A stretch of 64,000 bases of DNA, from positions 1 to 64,000 of the forward strand of contig JAEUKN010000005.1 of the NCBI GenBank assembly GCA_016794305.1. The letters run 5' to 3'. The translations under genes and the position numbers were made by a program. Below, in pieces: positions 52,516-60,671 of the stretch. Each line of letters begins with the position of its first letter. Position 1 is the stretch's first letter. The DNA is from Alphaproteobacteria bacterium (lineage in GTDB: Bacteria; Pseudomonadota; Alphaproteobacteria; Micavibrionales; Micavibrionaceae). Under the pieces are notes generated by a model. It did no database searches, was not told where the DNA came from, and saw only the letters and a list, made by a program, of their open reading frames with translations.

Positions 52516-53988
52516 ATGCTGTTGTGGTTTGTGATCGGCTATTGGGTTATCTCGGTTGCAATTGGGTTGATTGCCAGTTTAAAAGTTCATAATACGGGCG
52601 ACTTTGCTATCGCCGGCCGTCATTTGCCGTTTTATATGGTTGTGGCCACGGTGTTTGCCACTTGGTTCGGGTCGGAAACCGTTCTGGGAATTTCCGCGAC
52701 ATTTCTGGATGAAAATTTGCGCGGCATTGTGGCGGATCCTTTTGGCTCCTCCCTATGCTTGATTTTGGTCGGGTTGTTTTTTGCCGCGCCGCTGTACAAA
52801 ATGAAATTACTGACCATTGGAGATTTTTACAAAAAACGCTATGGGCGGGTTGTGGAGGTGCTCACGACTCTGGCGATTGTGGTGTCTTATTTAGGCTGGG
52901 TTGGGGCTCAAATCACGGCTTTGGGATTGGTGTTTAGCATTGTTTCCAATGGTCAGATATCCGAAATGGCGGGTATGTGGATCGGCTCGCTCACCATTCT
53001 CATTTATACGTTCTTTGGCGGCATGTGGGCGGTGGCCGTGACGGATTTAATCCAAATGGTGATTATTGTTGCCGGCATGCTCTATATCGGGGCCGAAGTT
53101 TCGGGTATGGCCGGCGGGGTAGGGGCGGTAATTGAACATGCGCAGGCCTCGGGGAAATTTGAGTTTTGGCCCTCCGCCGATCTCGCGAGCATAATCGCCT
53201 TTATCGCGGCGGCGGTCACCATGATGTTGGGGTCCATTCCGCAACAGGATGTTTTCCAGCGCGTTCAGTCCGCCAAAACCATTCAATACGCCAAATGGGG
53301 CTCTGTCCTCGGCGGAAGCCTCTATTTTATCTTTGCTTTTGTGCCGATGTTTTTGGCCTATTCCGCCACCCTTATTGATCCGGACATGGTCGCAGCCCAT
53401 ATGGGGGATGGAGGAGATCGCCAGTTGATTTTGCCGCAACTGGTCCTGACTCATGCACCGCTTTTTGCCCAGGTTATGTTCTTTGGCGCGCTGCTTTCCG
53501 CCATTAAAAGCTGTGCATCGGCTACGCTTTTGGCCCCGTCAGTCTCATTCACAGAAAATATTTTGCGCCCGATGTTGCCAAAAATGAAGGATAAACAATT
53601 GTTGAAATTGATGCGTCTCGTGACCTTGGTCTTTACCGTGGTTGTTACGCTTTATGCCATTAATTCCGACCTGAGCATCTTTGCCATGGTTGAAAACGCT
53701 TATCAGATAACCTTGGTATCGGCATTTATCCCGCTGGCGTTTGGCATTTATTGGAAACGCGCCACCAATCAGGGAGCTTTGTTTTCAGTGATCGGCGGGT
53801 TTACCAGCTGGGTTTTGTGTCTTGCCTTCGCCCCTGAGGATGCGTTGATCCCGCCCCAATTGGCAGGATTGATGGTGAGCTTTGTCGGGATGATTGCGGG
53901 ATCACTAATGCCGCAATTCACCCCTCATCGGCACGAAGTGCATGACGAGTTGCGCGCGGGGCATCATGGCCATGAAAGCCTACAATAA
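52516..53988 (+). CDS. Sodium:solute symporter family protein
   Basis: This 490-residue integral membrane protein of the SSS (SLC5) family has about 13 membrane segments. It shows the family features of a GG-x(2)-AVxxTDLIQ motif (FFGGMWAVAVTDLIQM) in segment 5-6 and the segment 8-9 region with SAIKSCASATLLAPS. Such transporters take up proline, pantothenate, acetate, sugars or other solutes with Na+. The substrate cannot be fixed by sequence. The C-terminal tail is His-rich (HRHEVHDELRAGHHGHE). A GGGGAG ribosome site precedes it. Confidence 0.9.
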   Translation: MLLWFVIGYWVISVAIGLIASLKVHNTGDFAIAGRHLPFYMVVATVFATWFGSETVLGISATFLDENLRGIVADPFGSSLCLILVGLFFAAPLYKMKLLTIGDFYKKRYGRVVEVLTTLAIVVSYLGWVGAQITALGLVFSIVSNGQISEMAGMWIGSLTILIYTFFGGMWAVAVTDLIQMVIIVAGMLYIGAEVSGMAGGVGAVIEHAQASGKFEFWPSADLASIIAFIAAAVTMMLGSIPQQDVFQRVQSAKTIQYAKWGSVLGGSLYFIFAFVPMFLAYSATLIDPDMVAAHMGDGGDRQLILPQLVLTHAPLFAQVMFFGALLSAIKSCASATLLAPSVSFTENILRPMLPKMKDKQLLKLMRLVTLVFTVVVTLYAINSDLSIFAMVENAYQITLVSAFIPLAFGIYWKRATNQGALFSVIGGFTSWVLCLAFAPEDALIPPQLAGLMVSFVGMIAGSLMPQFTPHRHEVHDELRAGHHGHESLQ

Positions 53989-54009
53989 AGCCTGCAATAA
54001 CATGCAATT

Positions 54010-54546
54010 TTATAGTAAATGCGCGCCGATTTGGCGCGTGATATGGTCGGGGAATTCCTGAGATTCCCACGGTAAATAAACCCAACAATTTTGGGCGATG
54101 TGCTCAACAAAATAATCGGCCTGCGGTTGGCCCTCAGGTTTCACAAACAGACAAGCATAGGTCGCTTGCGGCCACAGGGCGCGTATGGCTTTAAAGGTGT
54201 TACCGCTGTCGGACAAATCATCAATCACCAACGTGTCGATTTGGTTGTAATGCAAATCCGGTTGCGAACGGATATGTACGTCGCCGCGGGTTTGGTGAGC
54301 GTGGCTTTCAATGCTGATGCTATCCACCAACCTGATATCCAATTCTCGCGCAATAATGCACGCCGGAACCATCCCGCCGCGCGTCACCGCGATAATGCGT
54401 GTCCAGCTGCGGCCGCTGGCTTTAAGTTTTTCAGCGAGTGCCAAGCTCAAAATATGAATTTCCTGCCATGAAAAGGCACGCTCAGAGGGATGGGAAGAGA
54501 GGGGGGCAGCGGGGGAGGAGGAGAGGGGGGCGGACATTGGATTCAA
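54010..54546 (-). CDS. gpt: Xanthine phosphoribosyltransferase
   Basis: This purine salvage enzyme uses PRPP to make XMP or GMP. The PRPP motif TLVIDDLSDSGNTF and the N-terminal ITRGG-like loop (IAVTRGGMVPACIIARELD) are present, as is the ending CWVYLPWESQ typical of the Gpt/XGPRT group. It has 178 residues. The first 20 residues are Pro/Ser-rich and unlike the family, which suggests the true start may be at a later codon, but no better one is marked. Confidence 0.88.
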   Translation of the reverse strand: MNPMSAPLSSSPAAPLSSHPSERAFSWQEIHILSLALAEKLKASGRSWTRIIAVTRGGMVPACIIARELDIRLVDSISIESHAHQTRGDVHIRSQPDLHYNQIDTLVIDDLSDSGNTFKAIRALWPQATYACLFVKPEGQPQADYFVEHIAQNCWVYLPWESQEFPDHITRQIGAHLL

Positions 54547-54635
54547 AATTCCTCAATCAAAATAAGATAAATAATCTGACCATTTGGAACTTAAAGCGAA
54601 TATCCACTTGATGCAAGTGTGATTTTGTGGTCTGT

Positions 54636-54740
54636 TATACTTGGAAGACTGAATTGCTGGCTAGGAACAAGCGACGCAGCGTAGGGATTCTACGTCAGGA
54701 GCGAAGTGACAACGTCCAGGGGTTCAGTATTCCGAGTATA
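54636..54740 (+). repeat. 105-bp palindromic element, family C, copy 2 (upstream of nuoA)
   Basis: It begins TATACTTGGAAGACTGAATT and ends CAGTATTCCGAGTATA. The hairpin module GCAGCGTA-GGGATTC-TACGTCAGGAGCG is at 54676-54703. It has the same length as copy 1 with about a dozen differences. It ends 46 bp before the nuoA ATG, in the sense direction. Confidence 0.88.
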
Positions 54741-54786
54741 GGTCGAACAAATTTTTGGTTGAGGTCCATAATAACAGGTTGATTTC

Positions 54787-55161
54787 ATGATTCCGCAAGA
54801 AAATTTCCTTATGCAATATCTGCCAATCCTTTTGTTTTTAGGGATTGCGGGGGTGTTGGCCACGGTGATGAGTTTGGTGCCGTTCGTGATTGGCAAGCTC
54901 AAGCCCGATTCGCAAAAACTCTCACCCTATGAATGCGGATTTGATGCATTTGACGATGCGCGCCATAAATTCGATGTGCGGTTTTATTTGGTCGCGATTT
55001 TGTTTATCATCTTTGACCTTGAGGTCGCATTTCTTTTTCCTTGGGCGGTTTCGTTGGGGCAAATCGGCCTTTTTGGCTTTTGGTCGATGATTGTTTTCCT
55101 CGGCGTGTTGACGGTTGGCCTGGTGTATGAATGGAATAAGGGTGCGCTCGATTGGGAGTAA
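54787..55161 (+). CDS. nuoA: NADH-quinone oxidoreductase subunit A
   Basis: This small membrane subunit of complex I has three membrane helices (residues 9-34, 65-85, 92-112). The conserved [20 protein letters not shown] loop lies between the first two. It has 124 residues. It starts a cluster with nuoB and nuoC, but a gene for a foreign-looking membrane protein lies between it and nuoB. A family C palindrome ends 46 bp upstream of the ATG, so it should be in the leader or promoter region. Confidence 0.95.
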   Translation: MIPQENFLMQYLPILLFLGIAGVLATVMSLVPFVIGKLKPDSQKLSPYECGFDAFDDARHKFDVRFYLVAILFIIFDLEVAFLFPWAVSLGQIGLFGFWSMIVFLGVLTVGLVYEWNKGALDWE

Positions 55162-55169
55162 AGATACAA

Positions 55170-55781
55170 ATGGAATCTGTGCCGAGCTTGAGATTTTATC
55201 CATCAGAGAAAGCATTTGTTAAGTGGACAATAATTGTACTTATTTGTGCGCCTTTTAGCCTTTTCACGTATTGGTTGAATCCTATAGGAACTGCCGTGCC
55301 TATAGCTCTAGGTATTCTGACGATCATTCTTGTTTTGTCAATGATAGAGTCTAATCCAAAATATTTACTTATTAAGAAAAAAAATAATTTGCTTCAGAAA
55401 TCTATTAATATCGGAATTGTAGTTGGATGTGTTGGCTATTTTTTCAGTGCAATAGGTATTCTTTCGAGGAATGCAATGATTTTTTCTTTAGGGGGGATAA
55501 ATAATATAGTAGATATTGTTCTGGTGAAATGTTCTTTGTCGATGGCTTATATTTTGATGAAAATGGACGTTTCGGTGAGAATTGTAAATATTGAAGAGCT
55601 AAACAAAGCCCTGGAGAGTGAGAGCTATTTATTTCAGCAATTTTTCGTGTATATTACGACCGTTATTGATGGATTACTTCATTCTATTATTTTAGCTTTT
55701 TTGTGTGGGATCATATATTTTATAATGTCTTGTTTGCGAGTTAGGAAAGAAAATTTGCGAGTTAGGAAAGAAAATGAGTAG
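55170..55781 (+). CDS. Hypothetical integral membrane protein inserted between nuoA and nuoB
   Basis: No family is recognised. This protein of about 203 residues has roughly five membrane segments (first near residues 18-40, last near 165-190). The DNA is clearly more AT-rich than nuoA and nuoB. The ATG at 55170 is 8 bp after the nuoA stop; a TTG at 55152 overlapping nuoA is also in frame. The last 14 residues ([14 protein letters not shown]) are encoded by a tandem repeat of about 21 bp. Its stop codon overlaps the nuoB start by 8 bp. Nothing links it to complex I by sequence, so it may be an insertion. Confidence 0.7.
   Translation: MESVPSLRFYPSEKAFVKWTIIVLICAPFSLFTYWLNPIGTAVPIALGILTIILVLSMIESNPKYLLIKKKNNLLQKSINIGIVVGCVGYFFSAIGILSRNAMIFSLGGINNIVDIVLVKCSLSMAYILMKMDVSVRIVNIEELNKALESESYLFQQFFVYITTVIDGLLHSIILAFLCGIIYFIMSCLRVRKENLRVRKENE
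55736..55777. repeat. Tandem duplication of the nuoB ribosome-site region
   Basis: GCGAGTTAGGAAAGAAAA occurs twice, 21 bp apart. The second copy provides the AGGAAAG ribosome site of nuoB. The first lies inside the membrane-protein gene. Confidence 0.8.
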
Positions 55782-56349
55782 TCACCGTGAAGTGTTTAAG
55801 GCTCCGCAGGTACCGCTGCAAACCAATGTTCCAATCATCCCGGCGGTTCAGCAGGATGAAGCCGTGGCGAAATTGGCGCAAGAGGTTACGGATAAGGGGT
55901 TTGTCCTAACCCAGGCCGATAAATTGTTCGATTGGGCGCGCCAAGGGTCGATGTGGCCCATGACTTTTGGGCTGGCGTGCTGCGCGGTTGAAATGATCCA
56001 TTCCTACATGTCGCGTTATGACCTTGACCGATTCGGGATTATTCCGCGCCCCTCTCCAAGGCAATCGGATGTGATGATTGTGGCGGGAACGCTCACCAAT
56101 AAAATGGCTCCGGCACTGCGCCGCGTCTATGATCAAATGGCCGAACCGCGATGGGTGATTTCCATGGGGTCTTGCGCCAATGGTGGCGGGTATTACCATT
56201 ACAGCTATTCCGTGGTGCGCGGGTGTGATCGTATAGTACCCGTGGATATTTATGTGCCCGGTTGTCCACCAACGGCGGAGGCTCTGGTTTACGGGCTCTT
56301 GCAACTACAGAAAAAAATCCGCCGCGAAGATACGCGGATTGTGAGGTGA
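55774..56349 (+). CDS. nuoB: NADH-quinone oxidoreductase subunit B
   Basis: This peripheral-arm subunit of complex I holds the terminal [4Fe-4S] cluster N2. The ligands are in the family motifs: the tandem cysteines in GLACCAVEM, the Cys in [10 protein letters not shown] and in [11 protein letters not shown]. It has 191 residues with an unconserved N-terminal stretch of about 35 residues before the core. It overlaps the preceding membrane-protein gene by 8 bp and is followed by an MNT-HEPN pair and not directly by nuoC. Confidence 0.96.
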   Translation: MSSHREVFKAPQVPLQTNVPIIPAVQQDEAVAKLAQEVTDKGFVLTQADKLFDWARQGSMWPMTFGLACCAVEMIHSYMSRYDLDRFGIIPRPSPRQSDVMIVAGTLTNKMAPALRRVYDQMAEPRWVISMGSCANGGGYYHYSYSVVRGCDRIVPVDIYVPGCPPTAEALVYGLLQLQKKIRREDTRIVR

Positions 56350-56434
56350 GGTTCGTGATCATTGTATCCCTTAGGAAAAAACTCAAATACCAGACGCCAG
56401 AGTGAAAATATAAAAACCTACAGGAATTTAAGCT

Positions 56435-56734
56435 GTGACTGAGGATTTTTTGCCCCCCGGCATTGTGGGCTTGCTGGATGATATAAAATCCATTCCGGCG
56501 GTTAATCAAATTATATTATACGGATCACGGGCGAGGGGGGATGCTGCACAGCGTTCGGATTATGATCTGGCGATTGATGCGCCGGATTTATCTGAGCAAG
56601 ATTGGGATAAGATATATTGGATGGTTGAGGATGCGGAGACACTTTATAAAATAGACTGTGTTTGGCTTCAAAAGTCCGGCAGTTCTCTGCGGGCTAATAT
56701 TTTAAGGGACGCAAAGGTTCTGTTTCAACGATGA
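56435..56734 (+). CDS. MNT nucleotidyltransferase, MntA-like (second copy)
   Basis: This 99-residue minimal nucleotidyltransferase has the GSX10DXD motif (GSRARGDAAQRSDYD) and a third carboxylate in YKIDCVWLQ. It is a paralogue of the one at 48157, sharing GSRARGD and the layout, but it is shorter at the N-terminus. It starts with GTG at 56435 after an AGGAA site. Its end overlaps the HEPN gene start by four bases (ATGA). The pair sits between nuoB and nuoC on the same strand. Confidence 0.9.
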   Translation: MTEDFLPPGIVGLLDDIKSIPAVNQIILYGSRARGDAAQRSDYDLAIDAPDLSEQDWDKIYWMVEDAETLYKIDCVWLQKSGSSLRANILRDAKVLFQR

Positions 56735-57123
56735 TGGCAAAATTGCAGACTGATTTTGAGAAGCTGGAAAAATCTATGACTCAGTTGAAAAAGATGTTGG
56801 CATTACCGACTGATCATGAGGGTCGGAGGGAGGCTGTCATCCAATGCTTTGAATTTGTGGTTGAACTGAATTGGAAATTGTTCAAACATATACTGGCGGA
56901 AAAAGATGTCATCGCGAATACGCCGCGTGACGTATTTAAAGAGGCCTTTGCGATCGGATGGATTGATAATGAGGAGATGTGGATCAGAATGATAAAAGAT
57001 AGAAATCTGTCCTCGCACACTTACAATGAGGATCTAGCCAATGAAATTTTAGGACGGATTCCAACCTATACGCCCATGATTGAAAAAACATTTGAGACAT
57101 TAAAACGGATTGCAGAAAAATGA
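56731..57123 (+). CDS. HEPN-domain protein, HepT/HI0074-like (second copy)
   Basis: This 130-residue helical protein has the family start IQCFEFVVELNWKL and the RX4HXY motif RNLSSHTY, as in the first copy at 47766. The two paralogues share the motif blocks but differ elsewhere, so they were not duplicated recently. The start codon overlaps the MNT stop codon. It ends 68 bp before nuoC. As in type VII systems, the expected role is RNase toxin held inactive by the MNT partner. Confidence 0.88.
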   Translation: MMAKLQTDFEKLEKSMTQLKKMLALPTDHEGRREAVIQCFEFVVELNWKLFKHILAEKDVIANTPRDVFKEAFAIGWIDNEEMWIRMIKDRNLSSHTYNEDLANEILGRIPTYTPMIEKTFETLKRIAEK

Positions 57124-57191
57124 CAGATAAGGCAAATTTTCCTAGTGCACACGTTAAGGCGATATGATTTATAAGGATATAAGAGGATAGC

Positions 57192-57896
57192 ATGACATCA
57201 GAACCTATAGACTCAGCGAATGCCGCGGACCCAAAAGACCTGATCCCCGTTTTGACATTGGGGCAGGCATTGCAGGAAAAAATGCCGGAGGCGGTTGAGT
57301 CCTATGAACTTGATCACGGCGAGCTGATCGTACGCGTGCGTAAGGAGGGCTTAACGGATGTGATGGCCTTTTTGCGCGATGATCCGAATTGCCGATTTGC
57401 GCAATTGATGGATATTTGCGGGGTAGATTATCCCGAACGCGCCTTGCGGTTTGATGTCGTGTATCAATTGCTTTCGCTCAAATACAATATGCGCGCGCGG
57501 ATTAAGGTGGCAACAGATGATAAAACCCCGATCCCAAGCGTATCCGGGCTTTTTAACTCTGCCCCGTGGTTTGAACGAGAGGCATGGGATCTCTTTGGGA
57601 TTATGTTTGACGGGCTCGCTGATCACCGCCGCATCTTAACCGATTACGGGTTTGACGGCCATCCGTTGCGCAAGGATTTCCCGCTCACGGGGCATGTGGA
57701 GGTGCATTACGATGATGAAGCCAAACGTGTGGTGTATGCGCCCGTAACCCTCCCGCAAGATTTTCGTGTGTTTGATAATTTAAGCCCGTGGGAAGCCATG
57801 ACCGATGTGCAATTACCCGGCGATGAAAAGGCCGGCGAAAACCCGCATATGCCCAAAATCGGATGGCAGCCTGTTGCTAAGTCGCAAACTGAGTAA
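57192..57896 (+). CDS. nuoC: NADH-quinone oxidoreductase subunit C
   Basis: This peripheral-arm subunit of complex I has the 30-kDa signature ERE(A)WDLFGIMF in [20 protein letters not shown] and the following [20 protein letters not shown]. It has 234 residues. The ATG follows GAGGATAG. It is followed not by nuoD but by dnaX, 14 bp later, so the remaining nuo genes must be elsewhere. Confidence 0.95.
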   Translation: MTSEPIDSANAADPKDLIPVLTLGQALQEKMPEAVESYELDHGELIVRVRKEGLTDVMAFLRDDPNCRFAQLMDICGVDYPERALRFDVVYQLLSLKYNMRARIKVATDDKTPIPSVSGLFNSAPWFEREAWDLFGIMFDGLADHRRILTDYGFDGHPLRKDFPLTGHVEVHYDDEAKRVVYAPVTLPQDFRVFDNLSPWEAMTDVQLPGDEKAGENPHMPKIGWQPVAKSQTE

Positions 57897-57910
57897 TTTG
57901 AGAGTATGTG

Positions 57911-59719
57911 ATGAGTGATTCCCCCTTTGCGGCCCAGAACTCTGAAGCAGATGACCAAATCTACCGCGTATTGGCGCGCAAATATCGGCCGCAGAATTTT
58001 GATCAATTGATCGGGCAGGATGCGCTGGTCCGCACACTCAAAAACGCCATTAGTTCGGGCCGCATTGCCCATGCCTTTATGCTCACGGGGGTGCGCGGTG
58101 TGGGGAAAACCACGACGGCGCGCATTATTGCCAAGGCCCTGAACTATACCGGTGCGGATGGCACGGCCGGCCCCACCACTGGCCCCACCGATGATTGCGA
58201 AACCTGCCGCGCCATTGCCCAGGACCGCCACCCCGATGTCATGGAAATGGATGCGGCGTCACGGACGGGGATTAATGATATTCGTGAAATTCTTGATGGC
58301 GTGCGCTATGCGCCGATTTCCGCGCGGTATAAGGTTTATATCATTGATGAAGTGCATATGCTCTCCACCTCCGCGTTTAACGCGCTGCTCAAAACTTTGG
58401 AGGAACCGCCGCCCCATGTGAAATTTATTTTTGCGACGACCGAAATTCGTAAGGTGCCGGTGACGGTGCTCTCTCGCTGTCAACGCTTTGATTTGCGCCG
58501 CGTGGATGTTGAAATGCTCTCGGCCCATTATGCTAAGGTCTGTGAGGCTGAGGGCATGGCGGCGGAGTTTGAGGCCATTGCCATGATTGCCCGCGCGGCT
58601 GACGGGTCTGTGCGTGACGGGTTGAGCATTTTGGACCAGGCAATGGCGTTGGGGGACGGAGCCCTGATCACCGCGGATCAGGTGCGGCAGATGTTGGGGC
58701 TGGCGGACCGCAGCCAATTGCTGGATTTGGTGGAATTTATCCTCGGCGGGGACGCCGCAAAATCGCTGGGGTTGATGGCGGATTTGTACCGCGCCGGGGC
58801 CGATGCGCAATCTGTGTTACAAGATATTTTGGACATTACCCATTTAATGACCAAATTCGTCAGTATTTCTGCGCCGCCCGTCACGGTGGAGCCCAATATG
58901 GCAGAGCGGGAGCGCACCCGCGCGGCGGAAATGGCCAAAAAGACCGGTATTGCGCAACTCACCCGCATTTGGCAAATCTTGCTCAAGGGGTTGGGGGAAA
59001 TCGCCCATGCGCCCAACCCGCAATCGGCGGCGGAAATGGTGGTGATTCGGTTGATTTATAGTGGCACACTCCCTGATCCCGGCAGCATTATCAAACAGCT
59101 CAAGGACGGGAGCTTGTCGGTTTCGGCCACAATATCCGGGGGCGCAGGTGCCGCAGGTGGGGGCGCTTCAGGCGGGGCAGGGGGCTTTAGCGGTTTAGGG
59201 GGGGGTGGACTCTCTCGCTCCCCCCAAATCAATATGCCGGGTCACTATTCCGGGGGCGCCGTCCAGGGTGGAGTAACACAGGCTGGAGTAACACAGGGCG
59301 GGGCCAAGATGATGCCGCACCACGCCCATGAAAATTTACCGCTGGCGGTTGCCAATAATAATTTGGGGACTTTGGCGGATGTCGTGGCGTTACTGGAGCA
59401 AAACGGGGCGATGAGCCTGGCCGCGCAAATCGTGCATCATATGGAATTGGTAAAACTGGATCGTGAAGTGATTGAATTTCGGCCCACGGCGGATGCTGAT
59501 AAAAACCTCGCGCACTCTTTGGGCAAAAAATTGCTGGATATCACCGGGCGGCGTTGGATGATTGTCAGTTCCAATTTCGCGCCCAATGCCGCACCCACTT
59601 TGGCGGTTCAGGCCGCGCAGGCACAAGATAAACTGATGGCCGAGATCATCGCTGACCCTGTGATTGCAAGAGTTCTGGCGGCCTTTCCTCTCTCAAAAAT
59701 TGAGATTGTGGAGGGGTAG
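57911..59719 (+). CDS. dnaX: DNA polymerase III subunits gamma/tau
   Basis: This clamp-loader ATPase has Walker A in GVRGVGKTTTARI, a DEVHMLS Walker B, the sensor arginine region and the C-terminal domain III. Of the four zinc-finger cysteines of the E. coli protein only the last two (CETC) are kept; a similar loss occurs in other alphaproteobacteria. A Gly-rich linker lies near residues 412-440, with a tandem GVTQAGVTQGG nearby. At 602 residues it fits tau of this group. The end overlaps the convergent dapA by 74 bp. Only a weak GAGAG precedes the ATG. Confidence 0.95.
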   Translation: MSDSPFAAQNSEADDQIYRVLARKYRPQNFDQLIGQDALVRTLKNAISSGRIAHAFMLTGVRGVGKTTTARIIAKALNYTGADGTAGPTTGPTDDCETCRAIAQDRHPDVMEMDAASRTGINDIREILDGVRYAPISARYKVYIIDEVHMLSTSAFNALLKTLEEPPPHVKFIFATTEIRKVPVTVLSRCQRFDLRRVDVEMLSAHYAKVCEAEGMAAEFEAIAMIARAADGSVRDGLSILDQAMALGDGALITADQVRQMLGLADRSQLLDLVEFILGGDAAKSLGLMADLYRAGADAQSVLQDILDITHLMTKFVSISAPPVTVEPNMAERERTRAAEMAKKTGIAQLTRIWQILLKGLGEIAHAPNPQSAAEMVVIRLIYSGTLPDPGSIIKQLKDGSLSVSATISGGAGAAGGGASGGAGGFSGLGGGGLSRSPQINMPGHYSGGAVQGGVTQAGVTQGGAKMMPHHAHENLPLAVANNNLGTLADVVALLEQNGAMSLAAQIVHHMELVKLDREVIEFRPTADADKNLAHSLGKKLLDITGRRWMIVSSNFAPNAAPTLAVQAAQAQDKLMAEIIADPVIARVLAAFPLSKIEIVEG

Positions 59720-60614
59720 CAGCCCTTAATTCTAACTTGCTCATCGCTTCACGCACGGCAGTTTCGGCGGATGAGGAGGCCGGCACCAATGGCAAGCGGA
59801 GTTCATTGCGGCAAAGACCCAACACGGACGCCCCATATTTCACCGGTGCGGGGGAGGTTTCCACGAACAGGGCTTTGTGCAACGGCATTAAATCATATTG
59901 GCGTTGAAAAAATGTCGCCATATCCTTTGCCGCCCAAGCATTTTGCATGTCGGCACATTGGCGCGGTGCGATGTTGGAGGTCACAGAAATGCAGCCGTCG
60001 CCGCCCTGGGCTAGGCACGCCCCTGCGAGCGCATCCTCACCCGATAACACGGCAAAATTTTCTTTCACGCGCGATTTGATAAAGCTGGTGCGTGACATAT
60101 CGGATGTGGCATCCTTAAGCGCAATAATGCGCGGCAATTCCGCCAATTTACATACGGTATCCACGGCAATTTCCGATCCGCACCGCCCGGGAACATTATA
60201 AATCACAATCGGCAAATCCACCGCATCATGAATGGCGGTGTAATGCGCCAGTAATCCCGCTTGAGTCGGTTTATTATAGTACGGCACCACAATCAACGCC
60301 GCATCCGCCCCGCAATCTTTGGCCAATTGCGTAAGCTCAATGGTTTTTTTGGTCGAATTCGTGCCGCATCCCGCAATAATTGGAATTTGCCCCTTGACCA
60401 AAGCCACAGACATGTCAAAAATAGTGTGGTAGTCTTCAAATTCCAAAGTCGGCGATTCGCCGGTGGTCCCACAAGGAACAATCCCGTGAGTGCCGTTGCG
60501 CAGCTGATAATCAACTATTTTTTCAAAGGCGGGGCGGTCAATCTCTCCACCAATAAACGGAGTGATGAGGGCCGTGATGGAGCCATGCAGTTTTGCCAAA
60601 GCGGGAGTCGTCAT
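59646..60614 (-). CDS. dapA: 4-hydroxy-tetrahydrodipicolinate synthase
   Basis: This lysine-pathway aldolase condenses pyruvate with aspartate semialdehyde. The motif GTTGESPTLEFEDY, the Tyr in PYYNKPTQAG, Schiff-base Lys in RIIALKDATSDMS and SGEDALAGACLAQGGDG are all present. It has 322 residues. The conserved protein ends near AVREAMSKL, and the last 25 residues are an extension made by reading into the convergent dnaX tail. dapB is elsewhere at 45782. Confidence 0.95.
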   Translation of the reverse strand: MTTPALAKLHGSITALITPFIGGEIDRPAFEKIVDYQLRNGTHGIVPCGTTGESPTLEFEDYHTIFDMSVALVKGQIPIIAGCGTNSTKKTIELTQLAKDCGADAALIVVPYYNKPTQAGLLAHYTAIHDAVDLPIVIYNVPGRCGSEIAVDTVCKLAELPRIIALKDATSDMSRTSFIKSRVKENFAVLSGEDALAGACLAQGGDGCISVTSNIAPRQCADMQNAWAAKDMATFFQRQYDLMPLHKALFVETSPAPVKYGASVLGLCRNELRLPLVPASSSAETAVREAMSKLELRAATPPQSQFLREERPPELLQSQGQR

Positions 60615-60671
60615 CGTCAGTTTCTTTCGCTTATCTACAGTGTTATCATGCGTTATAGGGGATGTGAGTTA

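Noticed and set aside
58925-58950. Programmed frameshift site in dnaX
   Set aside because: The only A-rich run here (CCAAAAAGACC) has five A residues and does not match the A-AAA-AAG slippery heptamer. No hairpin was evident after it.
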